Below are positions 25,894 through 33,593 of a DNA stretch of 64,000 nt, piece after piece. Every line of letters starts with the position of its first letter. The first letter of the stretch is position 1. The translations under genes and the position numbers were made by a program. The DNA comes from Lederbergia graminis (GTDB taxonomy: Bacteria > Bacillota > Bacilli > Bacillales > Bacillaceae_C), in the NCBI RefSeq assembly GCF_042655485.1, contig NZ_JBHSMC010000013.1, positions 124,001-188,000 of the forward strand. Direction: 5' to 3'. The notes under the pieces were generated by a model. It made no database searches. It was not told where the DNA came from and saw only the letters and a list, made by a program, of their open reading frames with translations.

Positions 25894-27057
25894 TTATTTC
25901 ACCCCTTGTAGTTCAAGACTCGGTACTTCCAGCCAACGTCGTTCTTCCCATGACTGAATTCCAAGGTTCGATAGTTGCGTTCCTTTTGCACCTTCTAATA
26001 AATCCCACGGGAACGGGTCATCTAACATTACATGTTTTAGGAATAATTCCCATTGAATCTTAAATGCATTTTCAAAAACTTGGTTGTTTGGAACTTCTGT
26101 CCATTGTTCTGTAAAATTGAATGGGTTTTCAATATCTGGGTTCCAAACAGGTTTTGGTGTATTAACACGATGCTGTGTTTTACAATCTCTCAATCCAGCA
26201 ACTGCGCTGCCCTCTGTACCATCCACTTGTATTGTTAATAAATCATCACGGTTTACCCTAACTGCCCAAGAAGAGTTTACTTGTGCAATAATGCCACCTT
26301 CTAGCTCAAATGTTGCATAAGCTGCATCATCAGCTGTACATTCATACTCGTTGCCATTCTCATCTATTCGTGTCGGAATATGTGTTGTAGCGATACAAGA
26401 AACAGCCTTTACGTCTCCGAATAAATGGTCTAATACATAGCGCCAATGTGCAAACATGTCGACAATGATTCCACCGCCATCTTCTTTTCGATAGTTCCAT
26501 GACGGGCGTTGTCCTTCCTGCCAATCTCCTTCAAATACCCAGTATCCAAACTCCATTCGAACGGAAAGAATCCTTCCGAAAAACCCAGAATCTATTAATC
26601 TTTTTAATTTCATAATTCCAGGAAGGAATAACTTATCTTGTACTACCCCATTTTTCACACCAGCTTCTTTCGCAAGTGTAGCAAGCTCCAAAGATCCTTC
26701 TAAATTGGTTGCTGTTGGTTTTTCACAGTAAATATGTTTTCCCGCAGCAATTGCCTTCTTAATACTTTCCGCACGTCTTACCGTCGTTTGAGCATCAAAG
26801 TAAATTGGATATTCAGGATTAGCTAAACATTCCTCTAAATTTGTGCTCCACTTTTCTAGATTGTATTTTTCTGCTAATGCTCTTAGTTTTTGCTCATTCC
26901 GTCCCACTAAGATCGGTTCTGGTATGATGACATTTCCATTAGGAAGATGAATGCCACCTTGTTCACGGATGGCTAAAATCGAACGTACTAAATGCTGGTT
27001 CGTTCCCATTCTTCCTGTTACACCATTCATAATAATACCGACTCTTTGTACACTCAT
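25894..27057 (-). CDS. Gfo/Idh/MocA family oxidoreductase
   Basis: A 387-residue NAD(P)-dependent sugar dehydrogenase. The N-terminal Rossmann segment is GIIMNGVTGRMG, the conserved EKP motif lies in KHIYCEKPTATN, and the substrate-domain segment has GGGIIVDMFAHWRYVLDHLFG with the usual Asp and His. It is the first gene of the five-gene operon and probably oxidises a sugar hydroxyl, such as C3 of a glycoside, at pathway entry. The operon diverges from an AraC regulator and has a good cre site over its promoter. The substrate is unknown. Confidence 0.9.
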   Translation of the reverse strand: MSVQRVGIIMNGVTGRMGTNQHLVRSILAIREQGGIHLPNGNVIIPEPILVGRNEQKLRALAEKYNLEKWSTNLEECLANPEYPIYFDAQTTVRRAESIKKAIAAGKHIYCEKPTATNLEGSLELATLAKEAGVKNGVVQDKLFLPGIMKLKRLIDSGFFGRILSVRMEFGYWVFEGDWQEGQRPSWNYRKEDGGGIIVDMFAHWRYVLDHLFGDVKAVSCIATTHIPTRIDENGNEYECTADDAAYATFELEGGIIAQVNSSWAVRVNRDDLLTIQVDGTEGSAVAGLRDCKTQHRVNTPKPVWNPDIENPFNFTEQWTEVPNNQVFENAFKIQWELFLKHVMLDDPFPWDLLEGAKGTQLSNLGIQSWEERRWLEVPSLELQGVK

Positions 27058-27092
27058 TCCATTCCCTACTTTCTCTTCATTGTTACCATCAG

Positions 27093-27106
27093 TGTAAACG
27101 ATGACA
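27093..27106. promoter_or_regulatory. cre site (CcpA) over the sugar-operon promoter
   Basis: TGTAAACGATGACA matches the cre consensus TGNAARCGNWWWCA at all but one position. It overlaps the predicted -10 of the Gfo/Idh operon, so CcpA binding should block transcription when preferred sugars are present. Confidence 0.7.
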
Positions 27107-27132
27107 ATAGGACCGTCTTACGAAATTTGGAA
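27104..27132 (-). promoter_or_regulatory. promoter of the five-gene sugar operon
   Basis: On the minus strand a weak -35 TTCCAA (27127-27132) and -10 TATTGT (27104-27109) are 17 bp apart. The poor -35 fits a promoter that needs an activator. Confidence 0.5.
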
Positions 27133-27152
27133 TCTTATTCTTAATATTGGAA
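27127..27152. promoter_or_regulatory. direct repeats, candidate AraC-regulator sites
   Basis: TTGGAA occurs at 27127-27132 and again at 27147-27152, exactly 20 bp apart and in similar AT-rich contexts. Paired direct repeats about two turns apart at or upstream of a weak -35 are typical AraC-family sites. Confidence 0.5.
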
Positions 27153-27198
27153 CTTAGTATGATAATATTTAAGTAGATTAGCTTTTGGAGGGGAAGCC

Positions 27199-28008
27199 AT
27201 GACGTTAAAAAAGATTACATTACCGGAATGGGCAGCATTTTTATATGAAAGTCGACATAAGGAAGGCGATATTGTAAGCGTTCATCATCATGAGATTCAT
27301 CAAATTTTATATGCGATTGAAGGACAAGGCGAGATTTTTCTAGATGGAAAGAAGTATTCTGTTTCCCAAGACCAAGCCGCATTAGTCGTCCCTTATACGA
27401 AACATTCTATTGTTTCCCATTCAAGCTTAACGTTATTAGTACTAGCTTTCGATATGCAAAGCTTAGGAGCTTTTGGTCAGCATGAATTAAACAATCGCTT
27501 TTTCTCCAATTCCAAATTAATTTATCCAGATGTTGTGGCAAGTAGCGAGCTTCGCTTATCTTTACGTAAGATGCTTTATGAACAAGCTAGTGAAAATAAG
27601 TTCTCAGGATGGGCATGTAAAATCAATCTTCTACAAATTTTATTGACATTGGCTCGCTCCGGAGAAAAAAGCCAAATTTTAGATACAAATAGTATACGAG
27701 CGGAAAAAATCAAACAATACATAGATACCTTCTACTATGAGCCACTCTCGGCTAATGATATCGCTGCAAGACTAGGGATTAGTACTAGGTATGTTAACTC
27801 CATATTTAAAGAACATTATCATAAAACACCTATACAATATTTAACAGATGTACGAATTGAAACTGCAAAGAAACTATTAATAGAATCTGATAAAGACATT
27901 GTTACCATTTGTTTTGAAGTCGGCTATGAAACATTATCAACCTTCTACCGAGCATTCAAAAACACACTAAACATGTCACCAAACCAATTTAGAAACATAA
28001 ATCAATAA
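27199..28008 (+). CDS. AraC-family transcriptional regulator of the sugar operon
   Basis: A 269-residue regulator. The N-terminal cupin (about 20-110) has VHHHEIHQILYAIEGQGEIFLDG and a tail that fixes the ligand pocket. The C-terminal double HTH (about 165-265) includes SANDIAARLGISTRYVNSIFKEHYHK and ICFEVGYETLSTFYRAFKN. It diverges from the Gfo/Idh operon, sharing a 141-bp region with a cre site and a pair of direct repeats, so it very likely activates that operon in response to a pathway sugar. The start is an ATG after TTGGAGGGG. Confidence 0.9.
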   Translation: MTLKKITLPEWAAFLYESRHKEGDIVSVHHHEIHQILYAIEGQGEIFLDGKKYSVSQDQAALVVPYTKHSIVSHSSLTLLVLAFDMQSLGAFGQHELNNRFFSNSKLIYPDVVASSELRLSLRKMLYEQASENKFSGWACKINLLQILLTLARSGEKSQILDTNSIRAEKIKQYIDTFYYEPLSANDIAARLGISTRYVNSIFKEHYHKTPIQYLTDVRIETAKKLLIESDKDIVTICFEVGYETLSTFYRAFKNTLNMSPNQFRNINQ

Positions 28009-28210
28009 GGTTAGCGAAAGCAATATGAGATTTATTAAACTGTGACAGTTGATTTACGCTAAATATGCCCTTCCTTTTAAACTACATTCAAGCATCTTTG
28101 ATGAATTATAGAATTCATCCTATTTTGTGAAAAGCTTATGTTATAGATGGAATTGACTTTGCAACTAAATTTTAATATCTTATTTTAAAAATATTATTAT
28201 AATACAGCAA

Positions 28211-28254
28211 AAAAAGGTATAAATCCCTTACAGTTTGGGATATTATACCTCCTT
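28211..28254. terminator. hairpin terminator in the AraC-Gfo/Idh gap
   Basis: GGTATAAATCCC and GGGATATTATACC pair around an 8-9-base loop, with an A-run before and a T-rich run after. It can act in both directions. Confidence 0.65.
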
Positions 28255-28292
28255 TTATTTCGGTACCAATTAGGCTTAATATTAATAGTTAG

Positions 28293-28432
28293 TAGACACC
28301 GTTGATTGGAGCGGCAGGCGGCGACTCCTGCGGGACTAGCGAGACAGGTGAGACCCTGGAAGGAGCTTTGCGACTGAAGCGGCTCACCGCTCGCCCGCGG
28401 AAAGCGTCCGCCTAGAGCGGAAATCAATAGTA
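28293..28432. repeat. dispersed intergenic repeat, copy C
   Basis: The copy begins CCGTTGATTGGAGCGG and ends AGCGGAAATCAATAG, giving inverted ends. It holds GGCGACTCCTGCGGGA and CCCGCGGAAAGCGTCC. With the terminator it accounts for most of 28009-28495; the rest is AT-rich and shows no gene. Confidence 0.8.
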
Positions 28433-28495
28433 TGAATAGAGCTCTCTATTAGAAGGACTTTTTGTGCCCTTTTTTATGTTTGCCTCATTTTATTA

Positions 28496-29503
28496 TTATT
28501 TTACACTTGCTAGATCCTTTAATTCTACTCGTTTCCCTTCACGATGGGATCTTGCTGCGGCTACATTAATGAGTGTTAAATTGATTGCATCTTCCTTTGT
28601 AATAGACGGAGAAGTTCCATTTATAATGGCTTCAGTCCATTGTTGCATCGGCATTGGTAAAGATGATAGATTTTCTGGAGTATGCCAGCCACCTTCAAGC
28701 TCTTTACTTTGAATACGCACACTGCCATCTTCTATTAAAAGAGAACCCTTTGTTCCAAATAATTCTAACTGGAATGGGCTACCAAATGAAACAAATCCTG
28801 CTTCAATAATACCAAGTGCACCTGATTCATACTCAACGAGTACAGTGGCATTATCGTCTACTCCAAGACCTTTCGTTTCTTGTAATTGCGCTTGAACAGA
28901 TACTGCCTTTCCAGCTAACCGATTTGTTAAATATATTGGGTGTGCTCCTAAGTCTATTAGTGCACCTCCACCAGTTTGTTCTTCATTATAAAATCGTTCT
29001 GGAAGCCATCCTGTTCTTTCCCCTTCTTTTCCAAGGGCTCCATCATGTGCTAATCGACAACGAATTGTCGTCAATTTCCCTAACTTTCCTGAATCAAGTG
29101 CTTCTTGAGCATATATATAATAGTTCTCTGTAAGTCTTGGCAATGATAGCATTAAGTGAACATTGTTGGCTTCTACTGCATCATAAACCTCTTGACAGTC
29201 TTCTACAGAAAATGCAAGAACCTTTTCTGTGAAAATATGCTTTTTATGATTTGCAGCGGAAATAATGATATCCTTATGTAGATTTGTTGGTGTACTAATA
29301 ATAATCGCATCAATTGCAGGATTAGATAAAACAGCTTCTAAATCTGCTTCAAAAGGAACTCCCAATTCTGCTGCCCACTTTTCTCCGCGTTCAGGTTCTT
29401 CATCCCAAACTAGTTTAATAGAAAGATTTGGGTTATCACTTGCATTTCTTGCATAATCATCCGCATGTACGTGCCATCTACTTAATAATGCTACATTAAT
29501 CAA
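28496..29503 (-). CDS. Gfo/Idh/MocA family oxidoreductase, second copy
   Basis: A 335-residue NAD(P)-dependent dehydrogenase. The N-terminal strand is MINVALLSRWHVHADDYARNA, and the usual EKP motif is EKV here (KHIFTEKVLAFS). GGGALIDLGAHPIYLTNRLAG carries the substrate-site Asp and His. Position and family suggest a role in the same sugar pathway as the five-gene operon, although it is a separate unit with its own upstream region. That region contains an inverted repeat and two cre-like sequences. The substrate is unknown. Confidence 0.88.
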   Translation of the reverse strand: MINVALLSRWHVHADDYARNASDNPNLSIKLVWDEEPERGEKWAAELGVPFEADLEAVLSNPAIDAIIISTPTNLHKDIIISAANHKKHIFTEKVLAFSVEDCQEVYDAVEANNVHLMLSLPRLTENYYIYAQEALDSGKLGKLTTIRCRLAHDGALGKEGERTGWLPERFYNEEQTGGGALIDLGAHPIYLTNRLAGKAVSVQAQLQETKGLGVDDNATVLVEYESGALGIIEAGFVSFGSPFQLELFGTKGSLLIEDGSVRIQSKELEGGWHTPENLSSLPMPMQQWTEAIINGTSPSITKEDAINLTLINVAAARSHREGKRVELKDLASVK

Positions 29504-29527
29504 AGATTACACTCCCTTTATTATATG

Positions 29528-29572
29528 TTTGTAAGCCTTTGCAAGTTTCATTATAATGGAAAGGTTTACAAA
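29528..29572. promoter_or_regulatory. inverted repeat with cre-like arms upstream of the second Gfo/Idh gene
   Basis: TTTGTAAGCCTTT (29528-29540) and AAAGGTTTACAAA (29560-29572) form an inverted repeat with one mismatch, about 32 bp between centres. TGGAAAGGTTTACA (29557-29570) differs from the cre consensus at one position. Confidence 0.45.
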
Positions 29573-29623
29573 TTAATAGGTTAATATCTATTATTTTTAT
29601 AACAACCTTATTATTGATAAATA

Positions 29624-29655
29624 TAAAAAGCCTACCATGTACCACAGGTAGACCT
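29624..29655 (-). terminator. terminator of gbsR
   Basis: On the minus strand GTCTACC pairs with GGTAGGC around a 10-base loop, followed by TTTTT. Confidence 0.75.
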
Positions 29656-29663
29656 TCCATAAT

Positions 29664-30212
29664 TTATTTTTGATCATTACGGGGAACTAATTTAAAGATT
29701 TCGTGATCCTCGAATGCCTCTACTACGCGATCAAGCCATTCATAATACTCCAACATATACTTTAGTTTATCCATATCAACTTGTGCCATTTGCTTCACTT
29801 CATCATCAATATCATCATTCTCGATTAATTTGTGTAAGTCTCTCAATGACTTCTTAATTTCAATCATATGCATGGAAATGGCACTTTTCCATTTTGTTGA
29901 GAATAGATCAATAAAACTTTGATACCAATCTTCTTCTACTTTATAGAGGTCTTTACGAACACCTTTTTTCCATACTTGTTCAACCATTTTCAAGTCAGCT
30001 AGGGCTCGAACGGAGGTACTCATACTTGTTTTACTCATCCCAAGCTTTTCTTTCATATCATCAAGTGTCATCGGCTCATCGTTGAAAAACATCATTCCAT
30101 ATAATCTACCCGCAGACGGAGTAACTCCATATAGGTGGATATTTTGGGCAATTGTCTCAATTATCCGCTCTCGTGCTTTTTCAAGTTGTTCGATACCATC
30201 CAATTTGCTCAC
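29664..30212 (-). CDS. gbsR: GbsR/MarR-type regulator of osmoprotectant uptake
   Basis: A 182-residue winged-helix protein of the GbsR/OpcR family. The YGVTPSAGRLYGMMFF segment is diagnostic, followed by an HTH (LDDMKEKLGMSKTSMSTSVRALADLKMV) and a helical C-terminal dimer region. In B. subtilis GbsR represses choline uptake and oxidation genes and responds to choline. Here the gene diverges from opuA, so it probably controls glycine betaine import. The precise orthologue (GbsR, OpcR or an OpuA-specific relative) cannot be fixed by sequence alone. Confidence 0.88.
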   Translation of the reverse strand: MSKLDGIEQLEKARERIIETIAQNIHLYGVTPSAGRLYGMMFFNDEPMTLDDMKEKLGMSKTSMSTSVRALADLKMVEQVWKKGVRKDLYKVEEDWYQSFIDLFSTKWKSAISMHMIEIKKSLRDLHKLIENDDIDDEVKQMAQVDMDKLKYMLEYYEWLDRVVEAFEDHEIFKLVPRNDQK

Positions 30213-30247
30213 ATCCTAAACGATATTACTGCCTAATTACTACTAAC

Positions 30248-30275
30248 AGTATAATAATCGCTTATTTATTGTAAA
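30248..30275 (-). promoter_or_regulatory. gbsR promoter
   Basis: On the minus strand a -35 TTTACA (30270-30275) and -10 TATACT (30248-30253) are 16 bp apart. The -35 lies within the left arm of the long-range inverted repeat. Confidence 0.55.
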
Positions 30276-30360
30276 GAATCAAGTTGCAGAGGATTTAGGA
30301 GCATTATGGAGGATATGTAAGAATTACGGTTGTTTGTTTCGTACAGTTTATTCTTTACAA
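30269..30360. promoter_or_regulatory. paired inverted operators between gbsR and opuA
   Basis: TTGTAAAGAAT (30269-30279) is repeated in inverse orientation as ATTCTTTACAA (30350-30360). The 11-bp match is perfect and the arms are 70 bp apart. They are candidate GbsR-type binding sites, one on each divergent promoter. Confidence 0.5.
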
Positions 30361-30452
30361 ACAATACAAACAGAATTTGGTGTAATATGACATTTGTGTT
30401 ACAAGCCCCTATTCCCCTACAATTAACTAGGTAAGCAAAAGGAGTGACTCGA

Positions 30453-31721
30453 ATGAGAGAAGAACTTCAAATGAATAAGAAGATAGAAGTTCAAAATGTA
30501 ACAAAAATTTTCGGAAAGAATAGCAAAAAAGCAATTCAGCTTTTAAAAGAGGGCAAATCAAAAAGTGAAATTTTAAAAGCTACTGGTGCAACTGTCGGTG
30601 TAAAAGAAGCTTCTTTCGATGTGTACGAAGGAGAAATCTTTGTGATTATGGGTTTATCTGGTAGTGGAAAATCGACATTAGTACGTATGCTTAATCGCTT
30701 AATCGATCCTACATTAGGACATGTATTATTAGATGATGAAGATATCGTCAAAATGAATAAGGAACAGCTTCGTGAAGTACGAAGAAAGAAAATTGGTATG
30801 GTATTCCAGAAATTCGCACTCTTTCCTCATCGAACGATTCTCGAAAATACCGAGTATGGATTAGAAATTCAAGGTGTGGAGAAAAAGGCTCGTCAACAAA
30901 AAGCAAAGGAAGCTTTAGCTCTTGTTGGATTGGAAGGATATGAAGATCAATATCCAAGTCAGCTAAGTGGTGGGATGCAGCAGCGAGTTGGGCTTGCTAG
31001 AGCACTTGCAAATGATCCGGATATTTTGTTGATGGACGAAGCGTTTAGCGCATTAGATCCATTAATTCGCAAGGATATGCAAGATGAGTTATTGCAACTA
31101 CATCATAATATGGGCAAAACTATTATTTTCATCACACATGATTTGGATGAAGCATTACGAATAGGTGATCGAATAGCGCTCATGAAAGATGGGCAAATTG
31201 TTCAGATTGGAACACCAGAAGAAATCTTAATGAATCCTTCCAATGAATATGTAGAGCGATTTGTGGAAGATGTAGATTTATCCAAGGTACTAACAGCGAA
31301 TCATATTATGAAGCCAGCTGAGTCAATCCAAGTAGATAGAGGTCCTCGTGTTGCTCTTCGTTTAATGAAAAAACTCGGGTTATCTTCCATTTATGTTGTC
31401 GATAAACAAAATCAATTACTCGGAGCAGTAACAGCACAAGTTGCTGCAGAAGCAATGGAAACAGGGAAGTCATTAGAAGATATCGTTATTAAAGAAATTG
31501 CAACGATTCCTGGCGATACAGTATTAACAAATTTATTTAATCTAGTTTCGACTGCTTCTATTCCTGTTGCAGTAGTAAATGAGAAAAATAGATTACAAGG
31601 GATTATTATCCGAGGAGCTCTTATTGGTGCACTAGCTGGTGATGATCATTTTATAAATGAGAATATCGATGATGTAACAAAAGAGGATATAAATGAAGAA
31701 TCTTTTAGGGAGGTGAATTAA
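30453..31721 (+). CDS. opuAA: glycine betaine ABC transporter ATP-binding subunit
   Basis: A 422-residue ATPase that powers high-affinity glycine betaine import during osmotic stress. Walker A is GLSGSGKST, the signature LSGGMQQRV and Walker B ILLMDEAFSALDP. Two C-terminal CBS domains (about 275-405) are the expected OpuA-type regulatory module, which senses ionic strength or cyclic-di-AMP in relatives. The ATG at 30453, 8 bp after AAGGAG, is preferred to the GTG at 30444. It heads the opuAA-opuAB-opuAC operon; opuAB begins at the next base after its stop. Confidence 0.95.
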   Translation: MREELQMNKKIEVQNVTKIFGKNSKKAIQLLKEGKSKSEILKATGATVGVKEASFDVYEGEIFVIMGLSGSGKSTLVRMLNRLIDPTLGHVLLDDEDIVKMNKEQLREVRRKKIGMVFQKFALFPHRTILENTEYGLEIQGVEKKARQQKAKEALALVGLEGYEDQYPSQLSGGMQQRVGLARALANDPDILLMDEAFSALDPLIRKDMQDELLQLHHNMGKTIIFITHDLDEALRIGDRIALMKDGQIVQIGTPEEILMNPSNEYVERFVEDVDLSKVLTANHIMKPAESIQVDRGPRVALRLMKKLGLSSIYVVDKQNQLLGAVTAQVAAEAMETGKSLEDIVIKEIATIPGDTVLTNLFNLVSTASIPVAVVNEKNRLQGIIIRGALIGALAGDDHFINENIDDVTKEDINEESFREVN

Positions 31722-32567
31722 ATGGAGAACCTTCCGAGAATACCAATAGCAGATTGGACAGAGAATTTTATAGGTTGGTTAGTTGATACATTTGGAGCAT
31801 TTTTTGATGGTGTTACTGATGTTCTAGAAGGAACGGTAGATGGGATTGTAAATGGCCTAGGTTTTCTACCTTCTATTCTATTAAGTTTAATTTTTGCATT
31901 ACTTGCATGGTTTTTATCAACAAAGAAGATTGCGATATTTTCGCTAGTTGGATTCTTAATTGTAGACTATTTAGGATATTGGGATTCCATGCTACAAATG
32001 CTAGCACTCGTAGTCATATCCGTTCTTATCTCCATTATTATTGGTGTGCCAATCGGTATTTGGGCTTCACAAAAAGCACTTGTGAGAAAAATAGTGACAC
32101 CAATTTTAGACTTTATGCAGACAATGCCTGCCTTCGTATATTTACTGCCAGCAATTTTCTTCTTTAGCATCGGGGTTGTTCCTGGAGTTGTGGCTTCCGT
32201 TATTTTCTCAATGCCACCTGCAATTCGCTTAACGATTTTGGGAATTCGCCAAGTACCAGAAGATCTCATTGAAGCTACAGAAGCTTTTGGATCGACAACT
32301 TCGCAACGGTTAATCAAAATTCAACTTCCACTTGCTATGCCAACGATTATGGCCGGAATTAACCAATGTATCATGCTATCTCTTTCAATGGTAGTTATAG
32401 CTTCCATGGTTGGAGCCCCAGGTCTTGGTGAAGATGTGTATCGCGCAGTTACACAGTTGAAAATTGGTGTTGGATTTGAAGCCGGGATTGCGATTGTTAT
32501 TGTAGCAATGATATTAGATAGATTTACACAAAATTTAGGAAAGAACAAACAAGGAGGAACTATTTAA
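31722..32567 (+). CDS. opuAB: glycine betaine ABC transporter permease subunit
   Basis: A 281-residue inner-membrane permease of the ProW/OpuAB type, with at least six hydrophobic spans between about residues 45 and 265. The EAA-like coupling loop is in IRQVPEDLIEATEAFGSTTSQRLIKIQLPLAMPT (shown in part by EATEAFGSTTSQ). An amphipathic N-terminal region precedes the first span. It uses a GGGAGGTG site and lies between opuAA and opuAC, with one-base overlap with opuAC. Confidence 0.95.
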   Translation: MENLPRIPIADWTENFIGWLVDTFGAFFDGVTDVLEGTVDGIVNGLGFLPSILLSLIFALLAWFLSTKKIAIFSLVGFLIVDYLGYWDSMLQMLALVVISVLISIIIGVPIGIWASQKALVRKIVTPILDFMQTMPAFVYLLPAIFFFSIGVVPGVVASVIFSMPPAIRLTILGIRQVPEDLIEATEAFGSTTSQRLIKIQLPLAMPTIMAGINQCIMLSLSMVVIASMVGAPGLGEDVYRAVTQLKIGVGFEAGIAIVIVAMILDRFTQNLGKNKQGGTI

Positions 32568-33454
32568 TGAATTTAGCAAAAAAAATTACAGGATTAGGTG
32601 CAGTAGCATTACTTTCGATTGGACTTGCGGCTTGTGGGAGTGACGAGGCAAACTCTGATGCAACTGTAGGAGAAAGTGTAGATTATAAGATTACAGGAAT
32701 TGATCCTGGTGCAGGGATTATGGAAGCAACAGAAAGAGCAATTGAAGATTATGAATTAGACGATTGGAGCGTTATTTCAAGCTCTGGTTCTGCTATGACA
32801 GCGGCTTTACAGAAAGCATATGACAAAGAAGAGCCGATTATTGTAACAGGATGGAACCCACACTGGAAATTTGCAAAATTTGATTTGAAATATTTAGATG
32901 ACCCTAAAGGTTCATATGGTGGTGCAGAAGAAATTCATACGATTGCTCGTAATGGGTTAAAGGATGATCTACCAGAAGCATATGAGATTCTTTCCAATTT
33001 TTCTTGGACAGAAGATGATATGGGTGAAGTTATGCTTGCCATTCAGGATGGTGCTAAACCGGAAGATGCTGCACAAGATTGGGTAGATAATAATGGTGAC
33101 AAAATTGCTGAATGGACAAATGGTGTAGATAAAGTTAACGGAGACAAAATTAAACTCGCATATGTAGCTTGGGATAGTGAAATTGCAAGTCACAATGTCA
33201 TGAAAATTGTATTAGAAGATATGGGTTATGATGTGACACTTACACAAGTCGAGGCAGGACCTATGTGGTCAGCGGTAGCGGACGGAAGTGCTGATGCAAC
33301 ACTTGCAGCATGGTTGCCAGTAACACACGCAACATATGTAGAGAAATTTGATGGTCAATTTGAAGACCTAGGCATGAGCATGGAAGGCGTTAAAATCGGC
33401 CTAGTTGTCCCAACATATATGGATATTGACTCCATTGAGGATTTAAAAGAATAA
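32567..33454 (+). CDS. opuAC: glycine betaine-binding lipoprotein
   Basis: A 295-residue extracellular binding protein. The N-terminal signal ends in the lipobox LAAC, so the protein is tethered to the membrane by Cys23. Tryptophan-rich segments such as VTGWNPHWKF and the later VAWDSEIASHN and AAWLPVTHATY are those that form the aromatic cage for the betaine head group. It is a single binding domain, as in B. subtilis OpuAC. Its ATG overlaps the opuAB stop (TAATG), and a strong terminator closes the operon. Confidence 0.95.
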   Translation: MNLAKKITGLGAVALLSIGLAACGSDEANSDATVGESVDYKITGIDPGAGIMEATERAIEDYELDDWSVISSSGSAMTAALQKAYDKEEPIIVTGWNPHWKFAKFDLKYLDDPKGSYGGAEEIHTIARNGLKDDLPEAYEILSNFSWTEDDMGEVMLAIQDGAKPEDAAQDWVDNNGDKIAEWTNGVDKVNGDKIKLAYVAWDSEIASHNVMKIVLEDMGYDVTLTQVEAGPMWSAVADGSADATLAAWLPVTHATYVEKFDGQFEDLGMSMEGVKIGLVVPTYMDIDSIEDLKE

Positions 33455-33467
33455 TTATATAAGCAAT

Positions 33468-33503
33468 AAGGCCCATCGACATGAAAAATCGATGGGCTTT
33501 TTT
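33468..33503 (+). terminator. terminator of the opuA operon
   Basis: GCCCATCGA and TCGATGGGC form a perfect stem around a 9-base loop, followed by six T residues. Confidence 0.92.
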
Positions 33504-33593
33504 ACGTGTTTTACATGAAATCCTAAAACATACTGATTCTGTTAATTTTATCGTCTAATATAATGAATAGAAACAGTATGGGAGGGAGTTTGT

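Noticed and set aside
28197..28427. 76-codon minus-strand ORF
   Set aside because: It runs through a terminator and dispersed repeat copy C; composition is repeat-like and there is no ribosome site.
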